Of a stretch of DNA of 64,000 nt, positions 26,559-35,223 are shown one piece after another (within the stretch, counting starts at the first letter, position 1; each line of letters starts with the position of its first letter). The DNA is from an uncultured Paracoccaceae bacterium (GTDB lineage Bacteria > Pseudomonadota > Alphaproteobacteria > Rhodobacterales > Rhodobacteraceae). Position numbers and translations under genes: made by a program. The notes below the pieces were generated by a model. The model ran no database searches. It was not told the origin of the DNA and saw nothing but the letters and a program-made list of their open reading frames with translations. Location of the stretch: contig CALKOT010000032.1 in assembly GCA_938092015.1 (NCBI GenBank), positions 1 through 64,000 on the forward strand, written 5' to 3'.

Positions 26559-27707
26559 TTACATTTTGCAGTTGGCAGCGTGGCTGTCGACCATGTCGTC
26601 GACAACTTTGGCGACAACTTCGTTCGTCAGCGTTCCATCATCCCGCTTCACAACTTTCTGGACATAGATGTCGTGGATTGGGTGGTGGTTGTTGCCGAAG
26701 CTGAAATCACCACGAACACTGTCAAAGTTAGCGGCCCGCAGTGCTTCACGGAAAGCGTCCTTATCAGCAGGTTTCGCAGTTTTCAGCGCACCAAGGATCA
26801 GGTTCGCAGTGTCATACGCCTGACTGGCGTAGAACGATGGCAGGCGACCATAAGCGGCCTGATAGCCTTCGACGAACTTCTTGTTGGCGGCGTTATTCAG
26901 ACCGTTTGACCACTGGGTGGTGTTGTGGATGCCAATCGCGCTGTCACCGACAGCAGGCAGGATCGTCTGGTCAAAGCTGAAGACCGGACCAAACCGCGGG
27001 GTGTCCACACCTGACTGCGCAAACTGCTTACCAAACGCGATGCCCATGCCGCCTGGCAGGAAGTAATAGACGGCATCAGCGCCGGATGCGCGGATCTGCG
27101 CGATCTCAGCGGCATAATCCTTCTGGCCCAGCTTGGTGAATACAACAGCGGCGCTTTCGCCTTTGAAGGTGCGCTGGAAACCAGCGACCATGTCTTTACC
27201 TGCAGGATAGTTAGGCGCCATCAAGAAGACGTTCTTGTAACCCGCCGTGTTGGCGTATTCGCCTGAAGCTTCAGGCAACATGTCGTTCTGCCATGAAACG
27301 TTGAAGTAATTCTCGTGACAGCCCTTGCCCGCCAACGCAGAAGGACCCGCGTTTGGTGAAAGGTAGAATGTGCCTTGACGGACGGCATTTGGCGCAACCG
27401 CCAACAACAGGTTCGACCAGATGATGCCAGTCATGATGTCGACCTTGTCAGACTGGATCATCTCATCCGCAACAGACACGGCGACGTCAGGCTTACGTGC
27501 ATCATCCTTGACGATCAGTTCAATCGCATCAGAGCCAGCCTGGTCCAGCGCCAGCTGGAACCCATCACGAATTTCCGCGCCGAGACCGGCGGCAGAGCCG
27601 GACAAAGTGGTGATCATGCCGACTTTGATAGCGTGACCCGCGGCAAAGGCAGGGCCAGCAGCCATAAGCGTCGCAGAGGCTGCAAGCGCCAGAGTTTTGA
27701 GTTTCAT
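26559..27707 (-). CDS. Liv-type ABC transporter 2, substrate-binding protein
   Basis: 382 residues with a Sec signal peptide (MKLKTLALAASATLMAAGPA, then FAAGHAI). The mature protein has the type I binding fold of the Liv/aromatic acid group: KVGMITTLSGSAAGLGAEIRDGF, IMTGIIWSNLLLAVAPNAV, YFLPGGMGIAFGKQF. First gene of transporter 2, next to the box operon and in the same direction. Benzoate or a related aromatic acid is the most likely ligand from context; this is inference. Confidence 0.9.
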   Translation of the reverse strand: MKLKTLALAASATLMAAGPAFAAGHAIKVGMITTLSGSAAGLGAEIRDGFQLALDQAGSDAIELIVKDDARKPDVAVSVADEMIQSDKVDIMTGIIWSNLLLAVAPNAVRQGTFYLSPNAGPSALAGKGCHENYFNVSWQNDMLPEASGEYANTAGYKNVFLMAPNYPAGKDMVAGFQRTFKGESAAVVFTKLGQKDYAAEIAQIRASGADAVYYFLPGGMGIAFGKQFAQSGVDTPRFGPVFSFDQTILPAVGDSAIGIHNTTQWSNGLNNAANKKFVEGYQAAYGRLPSFYASQAYDTANLILGALKTAKPADKDAFREALRAANFDSVRGDFSFGNNHHPIHDIYVQKVVKRDDGTLTNEVVAKVVDDMVDSHAANCKM

Positions 27708-27759
27708 GCGTAGTCTCCCAGTTGGTCTTGTGGCGACATTGCGCCGGTTATTTTTCGCG

Positions 27760-27999
27760 TCAGAACGCCTTAAAAGTCAGCGTCGTCAGTGAGCGTGATA
27801 TCCCTTTGATATCGAGAATCTTGTCGTTGATGAATTTGCCCACATCTGCGTCTTCAGGGATATAGATTTTCATCATCAGATCGAAATCGCCGCTTGTCGA
27901 GTACATCTCTGACACGATTTCACGATCATAGATTGCATCCGCGACTTCGTAGGTCTTGCCAGGGTTGCAGCGCAGTTGAACAAATACGCAGGTCGTCAT
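27760..27999 (-). CDS. stand-alone Lrp/AsnC ligand-binding (RAM) domain protein
   Basis: 79 residues forming only the AsnC-type effector-binding and oligomerisation domain: CVFVQLRCNPGKTYEVADAI, then SEMYSTSGDFDLMMKIYIPE, then GISRSLTTLTFKAF. There is no DNA-binding helix-turn-helix and no room for one upstream. Such small proteins are known as stand-alone RAM-domain proteins and may sense amino or aromatic acids. It lies 52 bp before the transporter 2 substrate-binding gene, so a sensory role in that operon is plausible but unproven. Confidence 0.85.
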   Translation of the reverse strand: MTTCVFVQLRCNPGKTYEVADAIYDREIVSEMYSTSGDFDLMMKIYIPEDADVGKFINDKILDIKGISRSLTTLTFKAF

Positions 28000-28111
28000 C
28001 GCAGGCAGTCTCCTTTAGTCGATCCCAGTCATTCGGCGCGGGCGCTAACCATAGCCGATTGTCAGCGATAGCCAAGTCTCTGTATGCAAAGCCAACCATT
28101 AAACCTGAGAT

Positions 28112-28142
28112 GCTTCAAGTTCAAATATTCGAAACCTGAAGC
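28112..28142 (-). terminator. possible stem-loop after boxR
   Basis: On the minus strand, GCTTCAGGTT pairs with AACTTGAAGC (one G-U pair) around an 11-base AT-rich loop, about 10 bp past the boxR stop. No U-tract follows, so it may be a 3'-end stabilising hairpin or a weak terminator rather than a classical one. Confidence 0.45.
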
Positions 28143-28152
28143 AACATGGCAT

Positions 28153-29040
28153 TCAATCAAGAAACCGCTTCTCAACGACAAGCCCCGCTAACGCATCGAA
28201 GGCATCGCTGACAGTCAACGCACTGGTGTTCAGGGTAGCAGCAGCCAGACGATACTGATCCTCACGACTTGTCAGGATTGACCGCAACTGCTCCATCGCT
28301 GCGGGGTTTCCCGCCATCGGCCGCTCATCGCCCTGCGCGCGGACACGGGCCATGTGTTCCTCTGGGGCGGCTTTCAACCAGATCGTGTGGAACCGATCCA
28401 GAAGATTGCTGAACGCGCCTGCCTGACTGACGACGCCGCCAGCGACGGCCAAAACGAGGCCGTCCTCGGTTTCGGCTAGACGGGTCAGTGCTTCATTCTC
28501 CAACCGCCGGTATCCTTCCTGACCATAAAGGGCGATCAGATCGGCGACACGCATTCCACTGAGATCTTCAATCTCATCATTCAACTCCACAAACCGCGCG
28601 CCGTATTCTTTGGCGAGCCGGGCGCCCAGCGTAGATTTTCCAGCGCCACGTAGACCAATCAATGCGATTCGACGAGCACGCATGGCGGACGCTTCTGACG
28701 ATAGCATGTCCAGCACCATGTCCTGCTTTTCGGGGGGGGCCACGCGAAACAATTCCTCAACCCGCTGGCCCTTGGCATCAGGTGCGTGGGGTGAAACAAG
28801 CCATTCGATCCGCTGCCCCAATGCTTCGGCCACGCGATACAACAACGCGAGTGATATGTTGCCCTGCCCCGTTTCGATTTGGGCCAAATAGCGCTGCGAG
28901 ACATCAGACAATTCCGCAAGGCGACGACGCGACAGGCCCTTCGCCTCACGCGCGGACCGAACACGGGCGCCGACACGGTCGGCCAGCGCCAGAATCGCAT
29001 CTTCGCGAGGGTCCTGAAATGTCTGCTCTGGTTTATTCAT
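28153..29040 (-). CDS. boxR: BoxR/BzdR-type benzoyl-CoA-responsive regulator (HTH plus shikimate-kinase-like domain)
   Basis: 295 residues. An XRE-type helix-turn-helix spans about residues 22-80 (GLSRRRLAELSDVSQRYLAQ, then IETGQGNISL). The C-terminal half resembles shikimate kinase, with a P-loop GLRGAGKS at 129-136 and AVAGGVVSQAGAFSNLL. In BzdR and BoxR this kinase-like domain binds benzoyl-CoA, which releases the DNA-binding part from its operators. Its place at the end of the box operon, 9 bp after boxA, fits autoregulated control of benzoate use. Confidence 0.93.
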   Translation of the reverse strand: MNKPEQTFQDPREDAILALADRVGARVRSAREAKGLSRRRLAELSDVSQRYLAQIETGQGNISLALLYRVAEALGQRIEWLVSPHAPDAKGQRVEELFRVAPPEKQDMVLDMLSSEASAMRARRIALIGLRGAGKSTLGARLAKEYGARFVELNDEIEDLSGMRVADLIALYGQEGYRRLENEALTRLAETEDGLVLAVAGGVVSQAGAFSNLLDRFHTIWLKAAPEEHMARVRAQGDERPMAGNPAAMEQLRSILTSREDQYRLAAATLNTSALTVSDAFDALAGLVVEKRFLD

Positions 29041-29049
29041 CGGATATTC

Positions 29050-30243
29050 TCAGTAAGTTTCAATATGATAGCGCCCCTCTTTACGTAGCTTGGCGCGGAT
29101 CGATGTCCAATCGAGGCGATGCTTCCGGGCGATGTCTTCAAAGGCCTGTTCGACCCCCTCATCCATCGCTTTCAGACCGCAAACGTAGAAATGCGCCTTG
29201 GGGTCCTGCATCGCCACGGCCAGCACTTCGTGATCTTCGCGCATTTTGTCCTGAACATATTGTTTTTCTTCACCTTCTACCCGGCTGAAGGCGAAGTGTT
29301 TGGAAAGGAAGCTATCCGGCACTTTGCCGAGCGGACCAAAATACGGCAAAGATTCCCGCGTCCGGGCGCCGAAGTAGAGCGCCAGGCCACCATTGCCCGC
29401 ATCCGCATCCCGCTGACGCCGCATGGTAAAGCCGCGAAATGGCGCTGATCCAGTGCCGGTGCAGATCATCACCAATTTTGCATCTGCTTCGTTGGGCATC
29501 AGGAAGGTAGATCCAAACGGGCCAAGCAGATCGATCTCAGCGCCTTTTTCGAGGTCACATAAGTAATTCGATGCGGCGCCTTGATCCTCACGCTTCGCTG
29601 TCAGAGCGAGGTTGTTGGTCAATGGCCGTTCGCCATCGCGAGGGGACGAGATGGAGTAGAGCCGGGGGTGATGCGTCCCGCCGCCGTCCTTTTCGCCCGG
29701 TGGGACGATACCAACGCTTTGACCTTCGAGAACGGGAAAATGCTGATCGCCGAGATTGAGGATGATGTGGCGAATATCTACGTCCGCATCCTCCGCCGTT
29801 AACCGATAGTTGCCCTGAACCGTCGCCTTCGCTGGCTTTGCCGGGGTGTAGAGACCAACCGTCGGCTTCGATGCCGTCGCAGGGGCCTTTGTCGCCCCAC
29901 CAGCACCGGAATGTGCCTGCTCAAGAAGGGCTGCGATTTGATCATCCAGCGCCTCAAGGTTGTCGCCGGGCCCAGCTTCAAGTTCAATTTCTTCCTGCTC
30001 TGGCAGCTCTTCCCATTCGTACTGTTCGTCCAGCGAATAGGTCTGGTTGACGATCCGCCATTCGTCGATGGAGCCAGTCGGGCAGACTGGAATGCAATCC
30101 ATGCAGTTGTTGCAGATGTCCGGATTGACGACGACGTTGTCGTCATTGTGCTCAATCGCGTTAATTGGGCACGTCATCTCGCAGGTGTAGCAGCGGATGC
30201 AGATCTCCGGATCGATCAGGTGCTGTTTGACAGGTTTGTTCAT
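29050..30243 (-). CDS. boxA: benzoyl-CoA 2,3-epoxidase subunit BoxA (reductase)
   Basis: 397 residues. Two [4Fe-4S] ferredoxin motifs lie near the N-terminus: CIRCYTCEMTCP (about 15-26) and CNNCMDCIPVCP (about 44-55). After an acidic, Pro/Ala-rich linker comes a ferredoxin-NADP reductase module with FAD motif RLYSISSPRDGE (near 194), NADPH motif GTGSAPFRGF and the C-terminal YVCGLKAMDEG. It passes electrons from NADPH to BoxB. ATG 30243 follows GGAGG; the longer frame to 30300 is not similar. A hairpin separates it from boxB. Confidence 0.96.
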   Translation of the reverse strand: MNKPVKQHLIDPEICIRCYTCEMTCPINAIEHNDDNVVVNPDICNNCMDCIPVCPTGSIDEWRIVNQTYSLDEQYEWEELPEQEEIELEAGPGDNLEALDDQIAALLEQAHSGAGGATKAPATASKPTVGLYTPAKPAKATVQGNYRLTAEDADVDIRHIILNLGDQHFPVLEGQSVGIVPPGEKDGGGTHHPRLYSISSPRDGERPLTNNLALTAKREDQGAASNYLCDLEKGAEIDLLGPFGSTFLMPNEADAKLVMICTGTGSAPFRGFTMRRQRDADAGNGGLALYFGARTRESLPYFGPLGKVPDSFLSKHFAFSRVEGEEKQYVQDKMREDHEVLAVAMQDPKAHFYVCGLKAMDEGVEQAFEDIARKHRLDWTSIRAKLRKEGRYHIETY

Positions 30244-30255
30244 GGATGCCTCCGT

Positions 30256-30285
30256 CCCCGCCGGAGAATTATGCCTCCGGCGGGG
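30256..30285. repeat. intercistronic hairpin between boxB and boxA
   Basis: A perfect 11-bp stem (CCCCGCCGGAG / CTCCGGCGGGG) with loop AATTATGC, overlapping the region just 5' of the boxA ribosome-binding site. Read rightward it is followed by ATATTTTTGG, which looks like a terminator on the strand opposite to the operon. The same style of palindrome plus ATATTTTTGG is, from memory, frequent in Rhodobacterales genomes, so it may be a repetitive extragenic element or may tune boxB versus boxA levels. Confidence 0.7.
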
Positions 30286-30312
30286 ATATTTTTGGAACAA
30301 AGATGCGAGGCG

Positions 30313-31764
30313 TCACGCCATGTGGAGTTTGACGTACTCAAAGTCGCCCGGTTTGTTGTCGATGCCGACTTTTGGCGGGGCGATCCAGGTTGCGTATTTA
30401 CCCGGCTCGTAACAAGGGACCATCAGCGATTGGATGAATACGCCGTCTTCTTTCGTGGGCAGCCATTCGTCTTTTTTGGCGTTCCATTCTTCGGCCGAAA
30501 TCATGTCGCCCTCTGGCGTGATATTGGCCGATGCGAAGACGCCAATCTGGCGGTGGAAGCCTTCGTGCGGCAGCTTCATTTCAAACTCAACGCCCGATTT
30601 CGCGATCGCCTTGTTCCAGCGTTTCAGGCCACCTGACGCGTCTTTTACATAGTCATCGCGCAGGCGCATGTTCATCGCAGTCAGGGCAGGCACTTCGGTC
30701 CGGACGATCTTACCATCGACGATCTGAGTGACCGGATAAGTTTCGCCCGCCAGCTTATGATCATCGTCAATCTTATGCTCAAGGAACCGCCCCTTGATGC
30801 CAGAGTTGAAGGCGTTCGCCGCATTGGTCGAAATCTCGCCGCCAAACAGATCAAGGCTGAGCGTGTAGTGCATGTTCAGCTTTTTTTGGATCGTAGGCAG
30901 ATCAATGACGCCCAGATCGCGGATCTTGTTGATGTCATAGGGGTCAGTGATGCCAGCCTTGTTCATCGCATCGACCGTCGCCTGAATGGTGCGGCCCACG
31001 CCAGTTTCGCCAACGAACATATGGTGCGCTTCTTCGGTCAGCATAAAGCGGCAGGTGCGAGACAGCGGATCGAAGCCTGACTGAGCCAGGCTTTCCAGCT
31101 GCATTTTGCCGTCGCGGTCAGTGAAGTATGTGAACATGAAGAACGACAGCCAGTCGGGTGTTTCCTCGTTAAACGCTCCCAGCATGCGCGGCGCTTCTTC
31201 TGAACCGGAGGAGCGGACCAGCAGATCATTCGCTTCTTCGCGGCCATCGCGGCCAAAGTATTTCTGGAGGAGGTAGACCATTGCCCACAGGTGCCGCCCC
31301 TCTTCCACGTTTACCTGGAAGAGGTTGCGCATGTCGTAAAGCGACGGCGCGGTCAGGCCGAGGAAGCGTTGCTGTTCGACTGAGCCTGGCTCCGTATCGC
31401 CCTGGATCACGATGAGACGACGCAAAAGTGCACGGTGTTCACCTGGCACTTCCTGCCAGGCAGGCTCACCCGTCATCTCGCCACAAGGGATGCGGCGATC
31501 TTCGACCTGTGGGGCAAGCAGGATGCCCCAGCGGTATTCCGGCATTTTGACGTAGTCGAACTTGGCCCAACCTTTTGGGTCAACTGAAACGGCGGTGCGA
31601 AGATAGACAAGGCTGTCCTGAAAATTCTGCGGGATCAGGTCGTTCCACCAGTTAATGTAACCGGGGTGCCATTTTTCCAGCGCCTTCTGGACGCGCTTGT
31701 CCGAAGACAGGCCAACATTGTTGGGAATAAGCGTGTCGTATTCAACATTCACGAGGTCGAGCAT
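30313..31764 (-). CDS. boxB: benzoyl-CoA 2,3-epoxidase subunit BoxB (di-iron)
   Basis: 483 residues, starting MLDLVNVEYDTLIPNNVGL as usual for BoxB. Ferritin-like di-iron ligand pairs are seen in NVEEGRHLWAM (near 153-160) and TEEAHHMFVGETG (near 240). The enzyme uses O2 and electrons from BoxA to make 2,3-epoxybenzoyl-CoA, the first ring-attack step of aerobic CoA-dependent benzoate degradation. Located after the cupin gene with 12 bp spacing. Confidence 0.97.
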   Translation of the reverse strand: MLDLVNVEYDTLIPNNVGLSSDKRVQKALEKWHPGYINWWNDLIPQNFQDSLVYLRTAVSVDPKGWAKFDYVKMPEYRWGILLAPQVEDRRIPCGEMTGEPAWQEVPGEHRALLRRLIVIQGDTEPGSVEQQRFLGLTAPSLYDMRNLFQVNVEEGRHLWAMVYLLQKYFGRDGREEANDLLVRSSGSEEAPRMLGAFNEETPDWLSFFMFTYFTDRDGKMQLESLAQSGFDPLSRTCRFMLTEEAHHMFVGETGVGRTIQATVDAMNKAGITDPYDINKIRDLGVIDLPTIQKKLNMHYTLSLDLFGGEISTNAANAFNSGIKGRFLEHKIDDDHKLAGETYPVTQIVDGKIVRTEVPALTAMNMRLRDDYVKDASGGLKRWNKAIAKSGVEFEMKLPHEGFHRQIGVFASANITPEGDMISAEEWNAKKDEWLPTKEDGVFIQSLMVPCYEPGKYATWIAPPKVGIDNKPGDFEYVKLHMA

Positions 31765-31776
31765 AGGGGTCTCCCG

Positions 31777-32130
31777 TCAGATCTGTTCTTTGAGTGCGGC
31801 GGTGGCCGGGTCGCCGGTATTCGGCGTCCCCGCGGGTTCAATGAGAAGCAGATGAGCCTCTTCTTCGGCGACCGGTCGGTGCTGGACGCCCTTGGGGACG
31901 ACATAGATGTCGCCCTCGTTCAAAGTGACCGCCCCATCGGGAAGGTCGGTGCGCAAGGCCCCCTTAAGGACCATGAAAAAATCATCTGTATCGGCGTGGT
32001 CATGCCAGACGAACTCGCCTTTCACCTTAACCGCCATCAAATCATGGCCATTAAAGGCGCCGACGATCTTGGGCGTCCAATGCTCGCTGAAGGTGGCTAG
32101 CTTTTCGGTCGTGCGGATCGCTTCAGCCAT
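31777..32130 (-). CDS. small cupin-domain protein in the box operon
   Basis: 117 residues forming one cupin barrel. Motif 1 is GEFVWHDHADTDDFFMVLKG: the His-x-His pair is there but the usual Glu is Asp. Motif 2 is GDIYVVPKGVQHRPVAEE, with the second His. A metal site is therefore likely. Its job in benzoate degradation is not known to me; possible roles are handling a toxic epoxide or shunt product or a lactone/hydroxylated CoA leaving group. Four bp separate it from the PLP gene. Confidence 0.85.
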   Translation of the reverse strand: MAEAIRTTEKLATFSEHWTPKIVGAFNGHDLMAVKVKGEFVWHDHADTDDFFMVLKGALRTDLPDGAVTLNEGDIYVVPKGVQHRPVAEEEAHLLLIEPAGTPNTGDPATAALKEQI

Positions 32131-32133
32131 AGG

Positions 32134-33327
32134 TCAGCGCCTTTCCGACATAAGCTCACCCAACCGCTTAACGCAGCGGGTGATCTCATCTTCAGTGTTG
32201 TAGTAGTGCGGCGCGATTCGCAGCAGGGTTGGCAGATCGCGTTTTTCGGCGTCGATTCGCGTGGTTCCGGGGCCGGATGTACCGACAGAAAAACCGCTAA
32301 CGCGCAGTTGGGCAGTGATGACCGATGCGTCTGCACCGTCCAGTTTGAAGCTGGTGATGCCAGACTTCGTGACGCCAAGATCCATGTTCGTCACGCCCGG
32401 CAAGGCGCCAGCCATTTCAGCGCAAAGACCGCCAAGATGCGAAACGCGCGCTTCAATTGCGTCGATGCCGATCTGATCCGCATAGGTCATCGCGGTGGAG
32501 AGGCCAGCGCGAAGCGCATAGGCGTTTTCCCAGTTCTCAAACCGGCGCGCATCCGGGCGGAGTGTGTAGGCGTCACGTGACGTCCACGGGGCGCCGAAGA
32601 AGTCGATCATCGCTGGTTCAATCGTCTTAAGCCAGCGCTTGGCCACGTAAAGAAACCCGATACCGCGCGGCCCGCGCAGGAATTTACGGGCAGTGACAGA
32701 TAGGAAATCGCAGCCCAGCGCTTTCACGTCGATATGCACCTGCCCAGCCGCCTGACAGGCGTCCAGAAGGTAGGGCACGTCGTGTTTGCGGGCGATACGC
32801 CCAACTTCTGCCGATGGGTTCACGAGACCGCCATTCGTAGGGATCCAGGTGATCGCGATCAGGCCCACATCAGGGCCCATCATCGCCTCAAGCGCTGCTG
32901 TATCCAATTGGCCTGACGCGTCCGACGGAATGACTTCGATCTTCAGATCTTCGCGTTTGGCGCGCTGAAGGAAGGCGACATAGTTCGCGGCATACTCCGC
33001 CTCTGCCGTCAGAATACGCGATCCGGGCGCAAGGGGGATGGCGTAGAACGCGTGCTGCCAGGCGACCGTGGCGTTTTCAACTACTGCAATCTCTTCAGGC
33101 GCCGCGTTGATATGAGCGGCGATGTGATCATAGACGCCTTCATGCGCCGTCGCGTTGTCTTCGGCGGCCTCATATCCGCCGATCTCAGCTTCCAGCTTCA
33201 GGTGGTTGATGACGGCGTCGACCACCGGCCGAGGCTGCAAGGATGAACCACACGCCAGAAGATGCGCGCCTTGGGCCAGGCCCGGCGTGTCGGCGCGTAT
33301 GTCTTTGAGTTGGGCGTCGTCGATCAC
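32134..33327 (-). CDS. class V aminotransferase-fold PLP enzyme in the box operon
   Basis: 397 residues related to cysteine desulfurases and selenocysteine lyases. Features: VVENATVAWQHAFYAIPL, ILTAEAEYAANYVAFLQ, AITWIPTNGGLVNPSAEVGR, the Asp in VPYLLDACQAAGQVHID, and the PLP Lys in SVTARKFLRGPRGIGFLY. The conserved C-terminus SFSVGTSGPGTTRID binds substrate carboxylate in relatives. It lies between boxC (10 bp) and the cupin gene. No amino-group chemistry is known in the box pathway, so its role is open. Confidence 0.85.
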   Translation of the reverse strand: MIDDAQLKDIRADTPGLAQGAHLLACGSSLQPRPVVDAVINHLKLEAEIGGYEAAEDNATAHEGVYDHIAAHINAAPEEIAVVENATVAWQHAFYAIPLAPGSRILTAEAEYAANYVAFLQRAKREDLKIEVIPSDASGQLDTAALEAMMGPDVGLIAITWIPTNGGLVNPSAEVGRIARKHDVPYLLDACQAAGQVHIDVKALGCDFLSVTARKFLRGPRGIGFLYVAKRWLKTIEPAMIDFFGAPWTSRDAYTLRPDARRFENWENAYALRAGLSTAMTYADQIGIDAIEARVSHLGGLCAEMAGALPGVTNMDLGVTKSGITSFKLDGADASVITAQLRVSGFSVGTSGPGTTRIDAEKRDLPTLLRIAPHYYNTEDEITRCVKRLGELMSERR

Positions 33328-33337
33328 TGCATCTGCC

Positions 33338-34993
33338 TCAAACGCGGTTCATGTCATATTCACCCTTCTTGCCGGTCCCATAGCGCTGTAACGCGCCATC
33401 TGGACCAACGGCGTTAGGACGCTGGAACACCCAGTTCTGCCAGGCCGTGAGACGACCAAAGATGCGTGTCTCCATCGTTTCCGGTCCAGCAAAACGCAGG
33501 TTTGCTTCCATCGCCGTGAGGGCGTCAGGTGAAAAGCTGGCGCGCTCTTCCATGAAGATGCGCACTTCGTCTTCCCAGTCGATCTCATCGAGAATGTAAG
33601 TAACGAGGCCATAGTCATCCGCCTCTGTCGCCTCCATCGGGTTACCGATATTCGCCTCAGCATCCGTGACTTTGCTTTCGTCGCCGAGGAACCGGGTCTG
33701 AAGACGCGTGATGCCGTTCGACATCGGAAAGGCGCCAAAATTCGACTGCGTGAGAGTAATAGCGGCAGTGGGACGATTGTCGCCCTCAAACTCATCTTCC
33801 ATCATGTAGCTGCGATCAACCGAGAACAGGATTTCAGCCAGCACACCAGTGAAGCACGACCCGTGCTCGACCAGCGCGATCATGGAACGGGAGGTGACGT
33901 CGATCCGCTTCAGAATGCGCTTCCAGTAGAGCAGCACCTCGTTCGCCAGCCAGTTGTCAGCGTTGGCGTGGAGCAGCGCTTCGTGCGCCGCCAGCTTCTC
34001 AGAGTCTCCCTGCGTTGTGAACGTCAGAAGGCCGATTTCCATTTCGTTCAGGCGAAGCTGCAGGATGGCGTCGTCCAGTTCTCGCGCGAGGCGCAGCATG
34101 TAGGCCTGATCGCCCTCAGCTTGAAACGCCACCATGTCTGCCGGCGCGTCGGCGTCAGGACCAGAAAGGGCGATGGCGGCTGAACGCCCGTCACGATCGA
34201 TCGTTACTTCGACAAGCGAATATGTGATGCTGTCCTCAGCGATGGTGCGATCAAGCGCAGCAAGCTTGACGCCTTCGCCGCCCGGGCGGCTGGATTTGGC
34301 GACATACTCAGCGACACGGGTCGCCAGCGTTTCATCAAACTTCGAATTCGGCACGACATCATCGACCAGCTTCCAATCGAGCGCGCGCTTGCCTTTCACG
34401 CCCTCTTCGATGGAGCAGAAAACATCCGCCAGATCGCGGCGCACCTTGCGCTTGTCCGTGACGCGGGTCAGACCGCCAGTGCCGGGCAGAACCGCCAGCA
34501 AAGGTGCCTCAGGCAGCGCAACAGACGATGTCGCATCATCGGCGAGGATGATGTGGTCGCAAGCCAGCGCCAGCTCATACCCACCGCCCGCACAGGCACC
34601 TTTCACGGCGCAGATGTAATACTGACCGCTTTCCTCGCCCGCGACTTCGTAAGTGTTGCGCGTCTCATTCGTGAACTTACAGAAGTTCACTTTGTGAGAA
34701 TGCGCCGCGCCGGCCAGCATCCGGATATTAGCGCCAGCCGAGAATACACGATCCTTGCCGGACTGCATCACAACAACTTTCACGCCGGGATACTCAAAGC
34801 GGAGCCGCTGAACGACATCGGCCAGCTCAATGTCCACGCCAAGATCATAGGAGTTCAGCTTCAGCTCATACCCATCAAACAGGCCCGCCGTTTCATCGAC
34901 ATCCATGAACAGATTGGCGACTTCGCCGTCCACTTCGAGACGCCAATGCTTCCAATCACTTGCTTGTTTCTGAAAGTCGATACGTTGCGACAT
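33338..34993 (-). CDS. boxC: 2,3-epoxybenzoyl-CoA dihydrolase BoxC
   Basis: 551 residues of the double-length crotonase type specific to BoxC. Oxyanion segments are KDRVFSAGANIRML and KGACAGGGYELALACDH, where the Glu of GGGYELAL is one catalytic acid; LPEAPLLAVLPGTGGLTRV holds the second. It hydrolyses the epoxide and opens the ring to 3,4-dehydroadipyl-CoA semialdehyde plus formate. ATG 34993 follows GGAGG; the open frame to 35122 lacks similarity. First gene of the box operon, so the promoter lies in 34994-35223. Confidence 0.96.
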   Translation of the reverse strand: MSQRIDFQKQASDWKHWRLEVDGEVANLFMDVDETAGLFDGYELKLNSYDLGVDIELADVVQRLRFEYPGVKVVVMQSGKDRVFSAGANIRMLAGAAHSHKVNFCKFTNETRNTYEVAGEESGQYYICAVKGACAGGGYELALACDHIILADDATSSVALPEAPLLAVLPGTGGLTRVTDKRKVRRDLADVFCSIEEGVKGKRALDWKLVDDVVPNSKFDETLATRVAEYVAKSSRPGGEGVKLAALDRTIAEDSITYSLVEVTIDRDGRSAAIALSGPDADAPADMVAFQAEGDQAYMLRLARELDDAILQLRLNEMEIGLLTFTTQGDSEKLAAHEALLHANADNWLANEVLLYWKRILKRIDVTSRSMIALVEHGSCFTGVLAEILFSVDRSYMMEDEFEGDNRPTAAITLTQSNFGAFPMSNGITRLQTRFLGDESKVTDAEANIGNPMEATEADDYGLVTYILDEIDWEDEVRIFMEERASFSPDALTAMEANLRFAGPETMETRIFGRLTAWQNWVFQRPNAVGPDGALQRYGTGKKGEYDMNRV

Positions 34994-35012
34994 CCGATCC
35001 TCCGCTGTTTTT

Positions 35013-35130
35013 TGCAAGATAATGCGCGCGGCATTACCGGTCAAATTTAGAGAGACAGATTTAGAAGTTATTTTAGTGTTAAAATTTAATAGCTTATCAA
35101 TATTTCGCCAAACTTCACACATGCATTATA
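35013..35130 (-). promoter_or_regulatory. candidate box operon promoter with TGCA elements
   Basis: On the minus strand a consensus -10 hexamer TATAAT lies at 35125-35130, directly followed by TGCA (35122-35125); a second TGCA lies at 35013-35016, just upstream of the boxC ribosome-binding site. The known BzdR operators contain TGCA repeats, so BoxR control is plausible. No good -35 element is seen at the correct distance. Low confidence; pattern only. Confidence 0.35.
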
Positions 35131-35223
35131 TTTCAAACCATCTCGCTCCATACTGTACAAAGGCGCCGATCTTGTGAATCGAAACACTTGTCATTCGGCC
35201 AAACCCGAAATTAACGTCTTCCC

